A stretch of DNA of 64,000 bases from Tubulanus polymorphus (lineage: Eukaryota; Nemertea; Palaeonemertea; Tubulaniformes; Tubulanidae), in the NCBI RefSeq assembly GCF_964204645.1, contig NC_134026.1:13230450-13294449 (forward strand). The letters are read 5' to 3'. Each line of letters begins with the position of its first letter. The stretch's first letter is position 1. This document shows positions 20,098 through 31,699 of this stretch, in pieces. The notes beneath the pieces were generated by a model. The model ran no database searches and was not told the DNA's origin. It was given only the letters and a program-made list of their open reading frames with translations. The position numbers were made by a program, and so were the translations under genes.

Positions 20098-21110
20098 ATA
20101 AAAAATAAAAATAATGAATATCTAGAATCCAAAATAACCTTAGTCGTTTTACAAACAACTACAATCATACAGTCAAACATCTGTTACATGTTATTATAAG
20201 AGAGTGCTTCATGTGAATATTGATCGATCAAACAGGTGTTGCAATTCAACGTTGTTGTTATAGCAGTTATATAACGCAGTACATACAACACACACAGGAC
20301 AGGAGGATAGTCATTCTCTCTCGTGATTAAAAGGAATATTTCAATGTTTTTACGGTAAGTTTTAGCAAAATTGCCCTATCCTCGACCTACAGAGTTTTCA
20401 GGGGATAAGCATCCCATTATTGAAAGGCACCACGGGACGCTTATCCCCCGTCATTTCTACTTACACCCCCGCGACCCACGTCAACCGGGATCTCCTTCAA
20501 TGATTGGCAGAAATTACATTATATTAAAGGCGCCTAATGTAATTTCTACCAATCTCGAAATTCGAAACCTAAGGAGAAACCCGGAGAGTGGACGAAGGTG
20601 CATTTTCAAAATGCCTCTGCTGGCCAGAGCTACTCCAGCGTCAGAATGAATTGCGTTATATACTTAGCTAAAACACCTAAGTAAATGTTGTTGGTGTTTA
20701 CTAAAGAAATATGTGAAATTTGAAATTATAAATTATTCCGAATGAAAAGAATATAGGAATGAAAACTGATAAATGAATTACGGATTTTTAACTTAATTAT
20801 GATATAATTTTTAATCAAATTAGTAATCAATTACCATGTTAATTGATTAACAAATTCAAATTCAAATATTCATTTTAGCATCACGCCCAGTGCTGCCATC
20901 TTTCAATTTAAGAAAAAACTAATAATAAGAAACGACTGTAATACAATGTTCAAGTAAAAACAAAATAAATTAATAAAAATAATGAATATCTAGACTCCGA
21001 AATGACTTATCTGGACAATTTAATTGCTCCGCATAGATAGACAAAAGTAGTGAGATATTCAATTATTTTTTTTGCTTTTTTTCTAAAATATTAATCCATT
21101 TTTTTTATTA
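20098..21110. other. Spacer with partial duplication and inserted DNA
   Basis: The segment AATAATGAATATCTAGA..TCC..AAT..AC occurs twice (about 20112-20139 and 20977-21006), and once inverted on the right side of C near 58170-58200. The DNA between the two left copies (about 840 bp) is GC-richer and host-like, so an insertion or unequal duplication is likely. The frame at 20371-20649 has no recognisable protein signal. Confidence 0.5.
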
Positions 21111-21458
21111 TCAATTTGGAATTTCAGAAGTATTTTCATTTTTGATAGCAGTTGTTTCAGAATTATAAATATCATGAATTTTATGTGATTTCTTATACCA
21201 ATTACACCCAATCAAAATGAATACAATTACAAATCCAACCGTAAAATATAGACATTTATCAAATATTCTATCATTAGAAGGAGTAGAAATAACAATATTT
21301 TCACCATTTTTATTAACGTTTTTATTACTTATTTTTTCTTTTACAGCTTTTTTATATTCTTGTGATTTAATTCCTAATTGCCGAGACCATTCAATTTGTT
21401 TCTGTGATCTCGGTTTTTTCTTTACAGTTAATTCCTTCACTTCTTCCACCTTGTTCAT
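21111..21458 (-). CDS. Basic single-helix membrane protein (MSDGV family, copy C)
   Basis: 115 residues. The motif RSQKQIEWSRQLGIKSQEYKKA parallels RSEKQIRWARELGKRSSELKKA of the D protein at 47500. Then come a polar linker, a membrane helix (YFTVGFVIVFILIGCNWY) and a short charged tail. It overlaps the upstream gene by 68 bases, while in D the overlap is 8. Intact frame. Role unassigned. Confidence 0.7.
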   Translation of the reverse strand: MNKVEEVKELTVKKKPRSQKQIEWSRQLGIKSQEYKKAVKEKISNKNVNKNGENIVISTPSNDRIFDKCLYFTVGFVIVFILIGCNWYKKSHKIHDIYNSETTAIKNENTSEIPN

Positions 21459-21996
21459 TTATTATAGAAATATTTTTACTTTCAATATTTGAAAATGTTA
21501 TAACTCCAGTTGATAATAATGTCATAAATCCACCTAATTGAAATGATAAATATCCAATCCATTTATTTAATTCGGTCATAACTAAATAATCATTTTTTAA
21601 ATCAGCATATAATCTATTTTCATCTTGAATTGGCAGCATATAATTACATAATTTACTATAACCTTTTACTACATTTTCTGATATCGCGTCATTAATTCTA
21701 GCTGTTCTCGCGGTTTCATAAATCTTAAATAATCTAATAATTTCATCTGATTTCATTGTATCTAATTCATTATAAGTTAAATTTTTACCGATAAAATTTT
21801 TACATTTTCCAGATGCTATTAATATTTCTAATTGATGTTTACAATAAAGATAATATTCATAATTATTATTTGTTGTAACATTATTTAAAGCACCATCATC
21901 TGGAATTAATTTGTTTTCTGTTATTCCTAAATCATCTAAAGTTTTTTCAATTGGAACATCACCATTTTTAGATTTTATTTTCTTTTCACCTACCAT
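21391..21996 (-). CDS. 201-residue Polinton protein (copy C)
   Basis: Intact homologue of the protein at 47876: KTLDDLGITENKL, YEYYLYCKHQLEILIASGKCK, LYADLKNDYLVMTELNKWIGYLSFQ, then LLSTGVITFSNI. Mostly helical with one weakly hydrophobic segment near the end. Leader TAATTTTTTTGTTATATAA, late-type. In C this gene lies downstream of ATPase on the same strand; in D it is upstream of the integrase. Function unknown. Confidence 0.75.
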   Translation of the reverse strand: MVGEKKIKSKNGDVPIEKTLDDLGITENKLIPDDGALNNVTTNNNYEYYLYCKHQLEILIASGKCKNFIGKNLTYNELDTMKSDEIIRLFKIYETARTARINDAISENVVKGYSKLCNYMLPIQDENRLYADLKNDYLVMTELNKWIGYLSFQLGGFMTLLSTGVITFSNIESKNISIINEQGGRSEGINCKEKTEITETN

Positions 21997-22014
21997 TTAT
22001 ATAACAAAAAAATT

Positions 22015-22300
22015 AGTTGTGATGTTGCAACTAGAATTCAACTAGAATGTAACTAGAATTCAACTAGATTAACAAGCTAGTTGAAATATTGTTGTTTTTG
22101 TTTATTTCTTGTTAAATCTAGTTGATTTTTGTTCCAACTACTAACAACTAGAATTCAACTAGAATGTAACTAGAATTAAACTAGATTAACAAGCTAGTTA
22201 AAATATTGTTAAATCTAGTTGATTTTTGTTACAACTACCAATAACTAGAATTCAACTAGAATGTAACTAGAATTCAACTAGATTAACAAGCTAGTTGAAT
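22015..22300. repeat. CTAGTTGAATTC palindromic array
   Basis: Three units of about 110 bp built from AACTAGAATTCAACTAGA, ATGTAACTAGAATT and GATTAACAAGCTAGTTGAA. The words are self-complementary, so each unit can fold. The array lies between the ATPase stop and the start of the 201-residue gene in C and is absent from the same place in D. Confidence 0.85.
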
Positions 22301-22908
22301 TTAAATAAATTCATATTTAAATGGGTGTTGTAATCTAAATAGTAATTTTGATCTTTTAATATTTTTCAACTTATCCATATATTCATTATGTAAATATGTG
22401 GAATAATATCATTTTCCTCAAGTGCATTTTTCATCGATTTTCTATCTTTATTGTAGAATAAAACTAGAAATCTAATGTTTTCTCTAAAGTCTTTAACAAT
22501 TGAATTATATTTTTGGTTTAAAACCCAAGTTGTTATCCCAAAATGTCTGCCAGAAAAAGCTAAATAGCATAACTCACTCTCTCTAACTTTTGAATCATGT
22601 AGATTAGCACAATCATCTATAATGAATAATGTATTTGATCCTTTATAAATATCAATTGCTATTTTAATACAATTATCTAAATTTTCTTTTACTGTTTTAG
22701 GATCTAATATAATAAATTTATTATTTCTAGTAATATTTCTATCATAAGTTTGATTAAATTCATATGTTGGGCAAAATAATACTATATTATCAAAATAGTT
22801 TTTATAAACAGTTTCTAATAAATTTAATATAAAATAAGTTTTTCCACAATTTGTTACACCAGAAATTAACATATTATGAGGCTCAAATATAAATAATTCC
22901 TTATTCAT
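22301..22908 (-). pseudogene. A32-like DNA packaging ATPase, C-terminal frameshift (copy C)
   Basis: FtsK/HerA-type ATPase that would pump DNA into capsids. Walker A is GVTNCGKTYF, Walker B is TLFIIDDCANLHDSK, and TTWVLNQKYNS follows. The frame is intact for 180 residues, then an indel near 22390 diverts it before the EYMDKLKN-like end; the original stop is seen at 22301-22303. Its ATG directly follows the integrase stop (22909), so the two are probably co-transcribed. Confidence 0.85.
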
Positions 22909-24036
22909 TTATATATTTTTAATTTTACTTGATAATATCCATTCATTGAATTTATCTGGCCATCTAACCCATTTTACTAAAGAATATTTTTTTCTTTTAA
23001 TAATTTTTGTTTTTAATACTTTTTCAATTTTATATTCTTGTTCTAGATTTTCAGTAGTTAAACTCAATTCTTCTTCGTAAAAGTAGCCATCAACTTCTTC
23101 ACTATCTAAATCTTCTAATTTATAGACATATGGTTTTGTTGTTATAACCTTTTTTATTTTATATATTTCTCTAGTAAAATTTCGATCGTATCCTTTGTCA
23201 AATATCTTTTTATACTTAGAAATTCTAACATTTTGACCAACTTTAAATCTAGGTTCACCAAAATCATCTACAAGAAATGCTCCATATAAATTATTCCAAA
23301 CAATTTCAGCATTTTCAGGTTTTCCAGCATCAATAGGTTTCATTCCAATAGAAGAATGATAAGAATTATTACATCCTTCTATCAATTTTGGTAAAACATC
23401 AATCCATTTAAAAGTATTATTTGCTGTAAAATATTTCCACATTCTTGTTCTTAATGTTCTATTAAATCGTTCAACAACTGCTGCTTTTTTATCCGATTTT
23501 GTTGAAAAATATTTAATATTATGATTATCTAAGAGTTCATGAACAAGTGAATTATCAAACTCTTTTCCATCATCAAATTGTATTTTTTCTGGTTTTAGTT
23601 TATCATCCGAAAGAAATTTTCTTAAAACATTTGATGTTTGTACATCATCTTTTCTATAAAGTGGGAAGCTCCATACATAACGACTAAAAATATCAATTAT
23701 ATTCAATAACCACCAATAATCATCATTATCTTTCTTAACATTTTTTATATCAATTAAATCTCCTTGCCATTGTTGATCTACATAACTTACCATAGTTTTA
23801 CGAGTTTTATATTTTCTAACAATTCTTTTATGTGTTGTGTATGTTGGTTGTTCTAACTTAAATTCATTTATATCTTTATATTTAACTAAATTTTGTGGGA
23901 TTATCTTATCTAATTTATCTTGTTTTACTTGACGCCATATATTTTTAGTAGAAGAATAAGCAACCGAACTCTCAGGGTTGTAATATAAATTTCTTAAATA
24001 TTGTTCTTTAGTATTAGGAGTTTTTTTACCACCCAT
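22909..24036 (-). CDS. int: Retroviral-type integrase with chromodomain (copy C)
   Basis: 375 residues, intact. An N-terminal helical part (YLRNLYYNPESSVAYSS) precedes an rve core with the acidic triad in QWQGDLIDIKN, IQFDDGKEFDN and AAVVERFNRTL, then GCNNSYHSSIGMKP. An SH3-like strand region (KFKVGQNVRISKYKKIFDKG) leads to a C-terminal chromodomain (YKIEKVLKTKIIKRKKYSLVK, WPDKFNEWILSSKI). It would join element ends to host DNA, giving 6-bp duplications. It is on the same strand as the MCP, unlike in D. Confidence 0.92.
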   Translation of the reverse strand: MGGKKTPNTKEQYLRNLYYNPESSVAYSSTKNIWRQVKQDKLDKIIPQNLVKYKDINEFKLEQPTYTTHKRIVRKYKTRKTMVSYVDQQWQGDLIDIKNVKKDNDDYWWLLNIIDIFSRYVWSFPLYRKDDVQTSNVLRKFLSDDKLKPEKIQFDDGKEFDNSLVHELLDNHNIKYFSTKSDKKAAVVERFNRTLRTRMWKYFTANNTFKWIDVLPKLIEGCNNSYHSSIGMKPIDAGKPENAEIVWNNLYGAFLVDDFGEPRFKVGQNVRISKYKKIFDKGYDRNFTREIYKIKKVITTKPYVYKLEDLDSEEVDGYFYEEELSLTTENLEQEYKIEKVLKTKIIKRKKYSLVKWVRWPDKFNEWILSSKIKNI

Positions 24037-24066
24037 TTATATATCCTTAATTTTAACTTTATATTT

Positions 24067-25310
24067 CTAATATTGAATTCTATCTAATTGTGAATTTACA
24101 ATATTTAATTGTGCGTCAGATATAATATAAATGTGCATTTTAAAATTTAAGCTTCCTTTTTTCTTTTTCATAAATAATTGTATTCCATCTTTAGTGTTCT
24201 GTAGTCTTTTCCCAGAACCATGTAATGAATTATCCTCTGTTGTTCTAAAATCTAACCATAATGCATATTTATTGCCGGTATAATAATCAATTTGATTAAT
24301 ATTACAATTTTCAAATGATTTTACTTTTTCATTCATAAAATGTTTTCTAATTTCTGGCCACTGATCTATCATTCTCATTCCTTGGCAAAATATTTTATTT
24401 GCTATTCCTTCGATAGTTATTTCTACTTTTGTTATTTCAGGATTATGATAATTATCTACCTTTATTGCACCATTAGAATATGTTGCAATGGTAAAAAATA
24501 TTAATATACCTTTAATAGATCTTGGGAAGTTAATATTCTCATTAATTATTTCATCATTTGCATTAATAGTTACAGTTTTAAATTTATCAATATAATCATA
24601 TAATAATGAAAATCCTTAATTGTATTGAGTTTGAATTGTGCTAGCAATATTTTCATTAGTTAATGTGTCATATTCTAAACATATATTTGATAATTTATAA
24701 CCCATATCTTTAACAACGCTACATAATACAATTTCATTTACAGGAGCAAATGTTATCTCAAATATAAAATCTTCTTGAATTACATATTTATATAAAGGTG
24801 CATTATTATTTATCAATTCAAAGTCCAATGGAATTTTATATTTGCTTCCATAAATCTTTTTAATCAAATTATCTGTGGCACGAGTTACTATTGCGTCATT
24901 AGCTCCTGATCTTAATTTATTTAGCTTTCCGATTGAATACCTTGAAATATCATATTATTTCTATTTTCTTTAGTTAACCATAAATCTTTATAATGCATAA
25001 ATAAATTATAATCATCTAATGAGAAAACTGTTTCTGGACCAATCTTTATAGTTAATTTTTTAATCAAATATCTCCCAACATTATCAACAACATAATTATT
25101 ATCATGATCAATTACTTTTATATCAGCTGATAAATAAATACTATTTGGAACATAAAAAGTATTTTGTGTTAATCTAGGAATTCTAACATATAAAGTTTCA
25201 TCGGGATTAATATTTGAAGGATTATGTGTAATTATGTGATGTGATCTTTCTGCTTTAATAGCATTAGATATTCTAGAAATCTTAGAAGGACTTACATAAC
25301 TCCCACTCAT
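24067..25310 (-). pseudogene. MCP: Major capsid protein (double jelly-roll), broken (copy C)
   Basis: Aligns with the intact D protein end to end: YVRIPRLTQNTFYVPNSIYL near the start, NVGRYLIKKLTIKIGPETVF, and RMIDQWPEIRKHFMNEKVK near the end. Breaks: an indel near 24900-24920 after FQGIQSE, and TAA at 24616-24618. Leader AATTTTTTTGTTAAATAA, late-type. In C the integrase follows at once; the MEGGK gene found here in B and D is absent. Confidence 0.88.
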
Positions 25311-25330
25311 TTATTTAACAAAAAAATTAT

Positions 25331-26788
25331 TTATTTTTTATTATTTTTTTCTTGATATCTTTTTGATATCATATTCACTAACCCAAAAATAATAGCACTT
25401 ACAACTGTAATTAAAAATAAAATAATATGTTCAGCAGCAAAGTTAAGAATATTCCCAGCAGATTTCAATATAAAACCAACAATTGATGCAATAATTCCTG
25501 GTAAAGCTGCAGCAGATTTTTTAGATAGTTCCCATAAATATTTTGCTAATTTCTTTAAACCATCTTTAACTTTATCTTGTATAGAATTATTATCATTCGG
25601 GGGTTTATCCGGTTTATTGGGAGTAGGAGTAGATTTCAAAGCATTTGATATTGCTAAACCAATTGTTGTAAATAACAAAGTTACAGCTGTTAGAATTGAA
25701 AGAATTGTTATTCCTTCTAATTTAAATAATAACTTTATGCTATCTTTCAATGATATTTCAGAATTTGGTTTTATCAATAAATCTTTGAAAATAACTTTTA
25801 ATCTATTAATATTATAATCATATGATTTTAATAATAATTTAATTTCTTCTTTTTGTAATTCTATGTTATATCCTAAATCATCTTTTTCTTTTTCTAAACG
25901 TAATTCTTTTTGCCTATATTCTATTTCATCAATTACTTGATGATCTAAATCAGACTTTATTGTTCTATTTCTTTATTTTTATCAGTTAATTCTTTTTCTA
26001 AACTTCTAATTTTAAAATCTCATACTTTTATCATGCGCAATTTTATCAGATGCAAGTCTTATACATTTAATTTCTCTAATTGCTTCAACAGAAAATATAT
26101 CATTTCAATCTTCTAATTGTTGAACTGTTGCATCAATTAATCCATTCGGTAAAAGTTTTTCAATTGGAACTTTATTTGATTTAAGTTTACTAGTTTTGGA
26201 AGTTATATTCTGTTCAGAAGTTGTTTCTGTTTCTGATTTCTTTTTGATTATTTCAAATAATTCATTAATTCTTTGTTTAAATACGTCTATATTATCATCT
26301 CTTTCTTTTTGTGTAACATCAGTTATTTCATTACTATTACTTATTCTCTTAATTCTAAATGTTTCTAAATTTTTCAAAGTTGATTCCGCTAATATTTTTA
26401 GTTTTGTCCTTTGATTAGTGATATCAATATAATAATCACCTTTTAAACGATAATAACATTTACCATTATCTAAAAATTTTAATTTATATGCTAAAGGTCC
26501 AACGTTTTTATCATTTATGTTAAATTCAGAATTTTCAAATATATGTTTTAATTTAGGTATTTTGGTTAAATTATCTAAATCTTGTTTTACTAAATGTGGG
26601 TCTAAATTTTCAGGATTTAATTGTGATTCTGCATTTTTAATATAATCAGGCATATTTAAATTATTATTATATTCTGGCTCATTACCATCATTAAAACTTG
26701 TTTCACTAAAATCAGGTTGTTGTTCATCAGTTATGCCAGGTTCATCAAAATTATCCATTCCAATATCTTCTCCACCTTCTACATCCAT
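25331..26788 (-). pseudogene. Coiled-coil membrane protein, broken (copy C)
   Basis: The ATG at 26788 opens an acidic region (MDVEGGEDIGMDNFDEPG), followed by TSEQNITSKTSKLKSNKVPI as in D. The frame is lost after QQLED near 26105 and again in the coiled coil near 25960-26030. The C-terminal part 25331-25777 is open, with ILSILTAVTLLFTTIGLAIS, TPTPNKPDKPP and AALPGIIASIVGFILKSAG. Late-type leader (TTTTTTTATTATATAA). Confidence 0.75.
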
Positions 26789-26804
26789 TTATATAATAAA
26801 AAAA

Positions 26805-28163
26805 TTAAAATTTAAAATATAATATTCCTCCTATAACAATTCCTATACAAGTTAAAGCTAATTTAGTATTTTCATGGGATTTATTATCATCATTTTGTTT
26901 AATTATATCATGTTGAATATTATCAGTTTTAATATTTTCTGTAGTATTGTAATCTTTTATTTTAGAATCATTATTTAATTTAATATTCTTAGTTTTAGTT
27001 TCTGTTGATTGAATGTGTTTTTTATTTTTTCACCTTCCATTAATTTTGGAGCAGTAATTATCTTTTTATTTATATCATTTAATCCAAATGAATTATTTAT
27101 TGTTGCAGTTTTAATTTGATTATTGTAACCAATTATGTTTCCCATCTTTTATACTAAATCATAAGAAATAATTAATAGATTAGGGCCTATACAATAATTC
27201 AATCTAATATGTGATTTATCTAAATAATTTTGATATCTTACAATGTTTTCTGGAATCGATCTATTTTTATCATTATGAATGGAATCTTCAAGTAATACTT
27301 TGAATTGATTTTGTGTATCAAATGATGTATTTAAATTTCCAATTATTGGGGATCTTGTTTCAACCTGTGATCCTAGAATACATATCAAATAAGTTCTAAA
27401 TAGATTGATTTATTCTTTGTATACCTGATTTTGTAAAACCTTCATTATTTTCTAAAATGAAACCCAACCATTATTGTTTTCTTGTTTTAAATTATCATAA
27501 AATTTCGGTAATTTATTGAAATTTAATGTTTCTAAATCCTATAGATTCTATAGATATTATAAGGCTATTAGATGGTAAGGGAAGTGCACAGTATTCTGCA
27601 ATCTTTTTAGGGCAAGGAAGTGATCTTATTGTTCCAATTTTTGTTCTAAAATCAGAATCATTTATATCTGTATTAAATTCATTACAAATTTTATAAAACT
27701 TTGATAAATTAATATTATTATCTAATTCTTTAAAATATCTAGATCCTGGTAAAGCGCACTCTAATTCATTTAATATTATTCTGATTTGAAAGTATGTATG
27801 AAATCTAAATAAACTTTGAATTAATTTATATTTAGAATTATTCAAATGATCATTCCAACTAATTCCACAACCTGTTGTTGCACAATAAACGGTAAAATTT
27901 GATTGGTTCTGCCAATACTTCATATTAGATTTTAATAACCATTGTTTTTCATCTTTCAATTTTTTAAAATTAATTAAATATACATGAAATATATTTTCCA
28001 TCTTTGCATTAAAATTATTAGTTTCAGTAACATAAATTTCTAAATTAGTTAATGAATCTAAAACTTCATTTCTATATGTAATATCTTTATTAAAATCTAT
28101 TGCTGGAATATTATATTTAATTGATTTATTATATTGGAAAGCTTTTGGAAAACTATCTACCAT
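26805..28163 (-). pseudogene. Conserved Polinton structural-cluster protein, broken (copy C)
   Basis: Same family as 6931-8232. Open parts: 27513-28163 (CATTGCGISWNDHLNNSKYK, FRFHTYFQIRIILNELECAL) and 27149-27388 (ILGSQVETRSPIIG, RYQNYLDKSHIRLN). The C-terminal membrane helix is still readable near 26805-26880. Several indels and stops lie between. Function unknown; placed as in B between the two-helix membrane protein and the coiled-coil protein. Confidence 0.75.
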
Positions 28164-28179
28164 TTATATAATAAATAAA

Positions 28180-28614
28180 TTAATAATTTATTAATTCTTT
28201 TAATAATTTATCTTGTTCTTCAACTGTTATATGGCCATTTAAACTTATTATATAATCGAGTGTATTCTTTAATTTATTGATTTCTTTTATATTAGTTTTA
28301 ATTTTTTCTTTATTACTTTTTATATTTAATTTTGAACTTATACCAGTTAAAACACTTGAACTTAATCCTAATACACCAATTGATATAGCTAAAGGTGTTA
28401 ATGGACTGAATATTGCTAGAAATGTTATTACAGAACTAATTGTAACCGAACCATTAATAATAAGATAATATATAATTTTACTTTTTAGATATTTTTTCTT
28501 TTTAACTTTTAAATCACTTTCAAATTCTAATATTTGTTTTTCTTAATATATTTTTAATTTTGTTTTATTTATATCATGAGGAATAATATCAATATTATCA
28601 ACTTTATCTTCCAT
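28180..28614 (-). pseudogene. Small two-helix membrane protein, one stop (copy C)
   Basis: Matches the 144-residue copies at 6480 and 40863. A TAA replaces the leucine codon of KTYLEKQILEF near 28543-28545, early in the gene. Two hydrophobic segments and LNGHITVEEQDKL follow. The T-run and TCGATAA leader lies before the ATG at 28614. Confidence 0.75.
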
Positions 28615-28620
28615 TTATCG

Positions 28621-28743
28621 AAAAAAAATTACTAATTAGTAAATTTATATGCTAAAAATATAACAATAACAGTTTCGCCTAAAATCCAAATTATTTCATA
28701 TTTCTGTTGTTCTTTACTTGGGGTATAATAATCTGATATTGTA
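28621..28743 (-). pseudogene. C-terminal relic of the MASA-family membrane protein (copy C)
   Basis: Only SDYYTPSKEQQKYEIIWILG and the last helix can be read. At 28743 it is joined directly to the end of the MSDNKW-family gene, so about 300 bp of this gene are deleted. Confidence 0.7.
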
Positions 28744-28950
28744 TAGGAGGAATATATTTTTGTTTTTCCAAATAATCAATAGTTAAATTAGATAAAGTAA
28801 CTGCTAATGTTAATTTTAAAATATCAAATCTATCAACATTAACACTTCCCATTTTGAATACTTTTTTAATACCATTGAATAACCAACAGTTCCAACTGAT
28901 AGTAAGGCGCCATTATATAATCCAGTTATTATCCACTTATTATCACTCAT
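28744..28950 (-). pseudogene. Small membrane protein (MSDNKW family), frameshifted (copy C)
   Basis: The ATG at 28950 starts MSDNKWIITGLYNGALLSVG. The adenine run in the middle has one base fewer than in D (40175), breaking the frame before the NVDRFDINDILKLTLA part. The C-terminal EKQKYIPPI is retained next to the deletion point. Confidence 0.65.
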
Positions 28951-29009
28951 TAATTAATCAAAAAAATTATCATCAAAATAATCATCAAAATATTTAGTTA
29001 TCTTAGTTC

Positions 29010-29393
29010 TGTAACCGGCTGGTTGTTGTATCGGCAGGCTGGCTGGGGAACTAGCATTTACACCAGCGGTACATGATTCCATCCATCAGGAACAACAAGG
29101 CAGTTAAACCTTATATGTACAATCTTTATTGCATCCCGGAATGAGAATGATTATCATAGCTTTACATAGTCTTTATATACAGAATCATGAGTATAATGTG
29201 AGAACTAGGTGTCAGACAAGTTGTAGACATCAGGACGCACAAACAAACACCTAGTGACATGTTTGAGAGACATTAATTAATTATCGATGAGCACTGACTA
29301 TAGCTAATCATCGTGAAAACATGTTGAATAATGTCACATGTTGATTACGACCTTACGAAGCACATATTGACACTATAGTCATAAGTTATATTA

Positions 29394-29445
<52 letters not shown>

Positions 29446-29539
29446 AATATGTAGTAGAGCTATGAAATGTTATGAACTGTTCGATATGACATTGTAGATC
29501 TATATGATTATGAAATATGCAAATTATATCAGGGTGACA
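29010..29539 (-). repeat. 3' LTR (minus orientation)
   Basis: 530 bp; contains a (TTA)n microsatellite at about 29393-29445 and a stretch around 29480-29515 that the other LTR lacks. Otherwise nearly identical to 31205-31699. Confidence 0.85.
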
Positions 29540-30612
29540 GATGCCCCCTTGTCCAATTAAATTTTGTCCTCAAAATTTGCGGAAAACGCAGATACTATAA
29601 GTTCATCAAAACTCCTTCCATCGCGAAAACATGAAAGATTGACTTTCACCGCGCAAAAATGTGCAAACGCTGGACAGTAACATCCGGATTATCAGTCATT
29701 CACGAAAGAGTCACATGTTGTTGTCGTTATATACGGACGATGCGATGATACGTTAACTGTAATTTTGAATGATCTGCAAACGATCCCCGAATTCTGGTTG
29801 GTTCTGCGACGAACCGAAGTAGCGACGTGTTGTGTAGTTATAGCGTCCCGAAGATCAGTTGGTGATGCAAGTTGCAAGTAGTACGCATTTCTCTGTTTTG
29901 AAGATCTTTCGATTACTGACTGGAAATAACTTCGTGACACAATGATAGTAACATGCAACATTTGACATCAGAGCAGAGTTCAGGCAATGACACAACACAA
30001 ATACAGTTACCATTGTCAACCAAAAGGAAAAAATTATCATCATCCAAAATAAGTGGTCAGAAGTAAATAAAGAATAACCATAGTAATTGAGCAAAGATGA
30101 CACCACCAGCATAACTGAACTGTTTTAACACCTATCATCGCAGTCTCAATTAATCCACGTTATATTATATCATTGATAAATTCATACCGTACCGTACACT
30201 GTTATGTCTCGTATTAGATTTACAATGACGTTATTTGCGTGTTTTCTACGAAAGATTTCATGCACTCTACTTAAAATGACTAGTATATATTAATTGAACG
30301 TATGAACTATCCGATCTTTGAACCGTTCAGGGCGTTAATAAACTGAAAATATACGTACGAGTAATAAGCTGATCAATTCATCGCTGATATCCATATGATA
30401 TCCTGGAAAGCTTAAGAAAACCTACTGTAGCTACTACTGAGTTTCGAAGAAATAGATTTTAAACGAGAAGCGTACTGACTTTGTGTGCCAGGAGGTGTTT
30501 CATACCAAGGCCATGCAGGGGGAGCGAACCGCCCAAATAAAACATAGTATTCTAAGACTCCCTGGTCGTTGAAACGTGTTGATACGGCTCGAGCGGCAGT
30601 AGGTATAATTTT

Positions 30613-30990
30613 TTAGAGCTCGGTTTCGGTGGGAGGCCTTTCATTTTCCAAGATGACATGATATATACCCCATACATGTTCAAGACTTTCTCCGTAATCA
30701 CTTACTTCAAACCAATCTCGTTTTGATGCCCGGTACCATGGACTGTCATGGTAATATTTTACGAATAGCACATTATTTTGAAATTTGGTAGCAACAACCG
30801 TTTTTCCTGTAGGGCATGGACATAATGCTCGACGATTTCCCGTCCGAATAGCCTCTTCGATAGCGACATTACTTGAATCTGAACTACTCTTAACGCTATC
30901 CTGATTCGTATGATCTTGGTGAGTTTTCGATCGAGCTGAACAATATACACTATTTACATTCTCATTATTTGATGAGTCTTCATTAGACAT
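30613..30990 (-). CDS. Unrecognised frame inside the LTR element
   Basis: 125 residues, serine/asparagine-rich at the start (MSNEDSSNNENVNSVYC), then ALCPCPTGKTVVATKFQNN and FVKYYHDSPWYRASKRDWFEV. No Gag zinc knuckle or enzyme motif. The W/Y-rich C-terminal half looks like a folded domain, so it may be a captured host exon or a small accessory gene. Two other short minus frames (29692-29961, 29855-30112) show no signal. Confidence 0.4.
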   Translation of the reverse strand: MSNEDSSNNENVNSVYCSARSKTHQDHTNQDSVKSSSDSSNVAIEEAIRTGNRRALCPCPTGKTVVATKFQNNVLFVKYYHDSPWYRASKRDWFEVSDYGESLEHVWGIYHVILENERPPTETEL

Positions 30991-31204
30991 CTGATTATCA
31001 AATTCCTATGGCTGACAACAAGTTACCATAATGTGTTGTATCAACCAAAACAGCAGCGATTTCGGCGATCAGCACGGTCTTGTCACAAGTGTAGTTGAAT
31101 GCGATCTTCTATTTTGTGGTATGTTTCAGTCACAATCCGTATATCAGCAGCTTCATCTGTACTTGTGTAAGTCACGAGGACTTAAATTTGGGTTCTCCAC
31201 TATC

Positions 31205-31588
31205 TGTAACCGGCTGGTTGTTGTATCGGCAGGCTGGCTGGGGAACTAGCATTTACACCAGCGGTACAGGATTCCATCCATCAGGAACAACAAGGCAGTT
31301 AAACCTTATATGTACAATGTTTATTGCATCCCGGAATGAGAATGATTATCATAGCTTTACATAGTCTTTATATACAGAATCATGAGTATAATGTGAGAAC
31401 TAGGTGTCAGACAAGTTGTAGACATCAGGACGCACAAACAAACACCTAGTGACATGTTTGAGAGACATTAATTAATTATCGATGAGCACTGACTATAGCT
31501 AATTATCGTGAAAACATGTTGAATAATGTCACATGTTGATTACGACCTTACGAAGCACATATTGACACTATAGTCATAAGTTATATTA

Positions 31589-31643
<55 letters not shown>

Positions 31644-31699
31644 AATATGTAGTAGAGCTATGAAATGTTATGAAATATGCAAATTATATCAGGGTGACA
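31205..31699 (-). repeat. 5' LTR (minus orientation)
   Basis: 495 bp. It differs from the partner LTR mainly by a deletion of about 40 bp between two TTATGAA words and by (TTA)n length. The internal region begins on the minus strand with GATAGTGGAGAACCCAAATT, a possible primer binding site region. Confidence 0.85.

Larger units (their letters stand above)
29010..31699 (-). mobile_element. LTR retrotransposon, non-autonomous, inserted in copy C
   Basis: Two direct repeats (29010-29539 and 31205-31699) flank about 1.7 kb. On the minus strand each LTR begins TGTCACCCTG and ends CCGGTTACA, and a polypurine tract ACAAGGGGGCA precedes the 3' LTR (about 29543-29553). No protease, reverse transcriptase or integrase frame is seen. 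It splits the MNITVGPS-family gene of C. No clear target duplication is left. Confidence 0.85.

Noticed and set aside
20371-20649. 92-residue arginine/proline-rich frame in the left spacer of C
   Set aside because: No leader, homologue or domain; lies in host-like inserted DNA.
30613-30990. Gag protein of the LTR element
   Set aside because: No zinc knuckle or capsid-like motif; kept only as an unrecognised frame.
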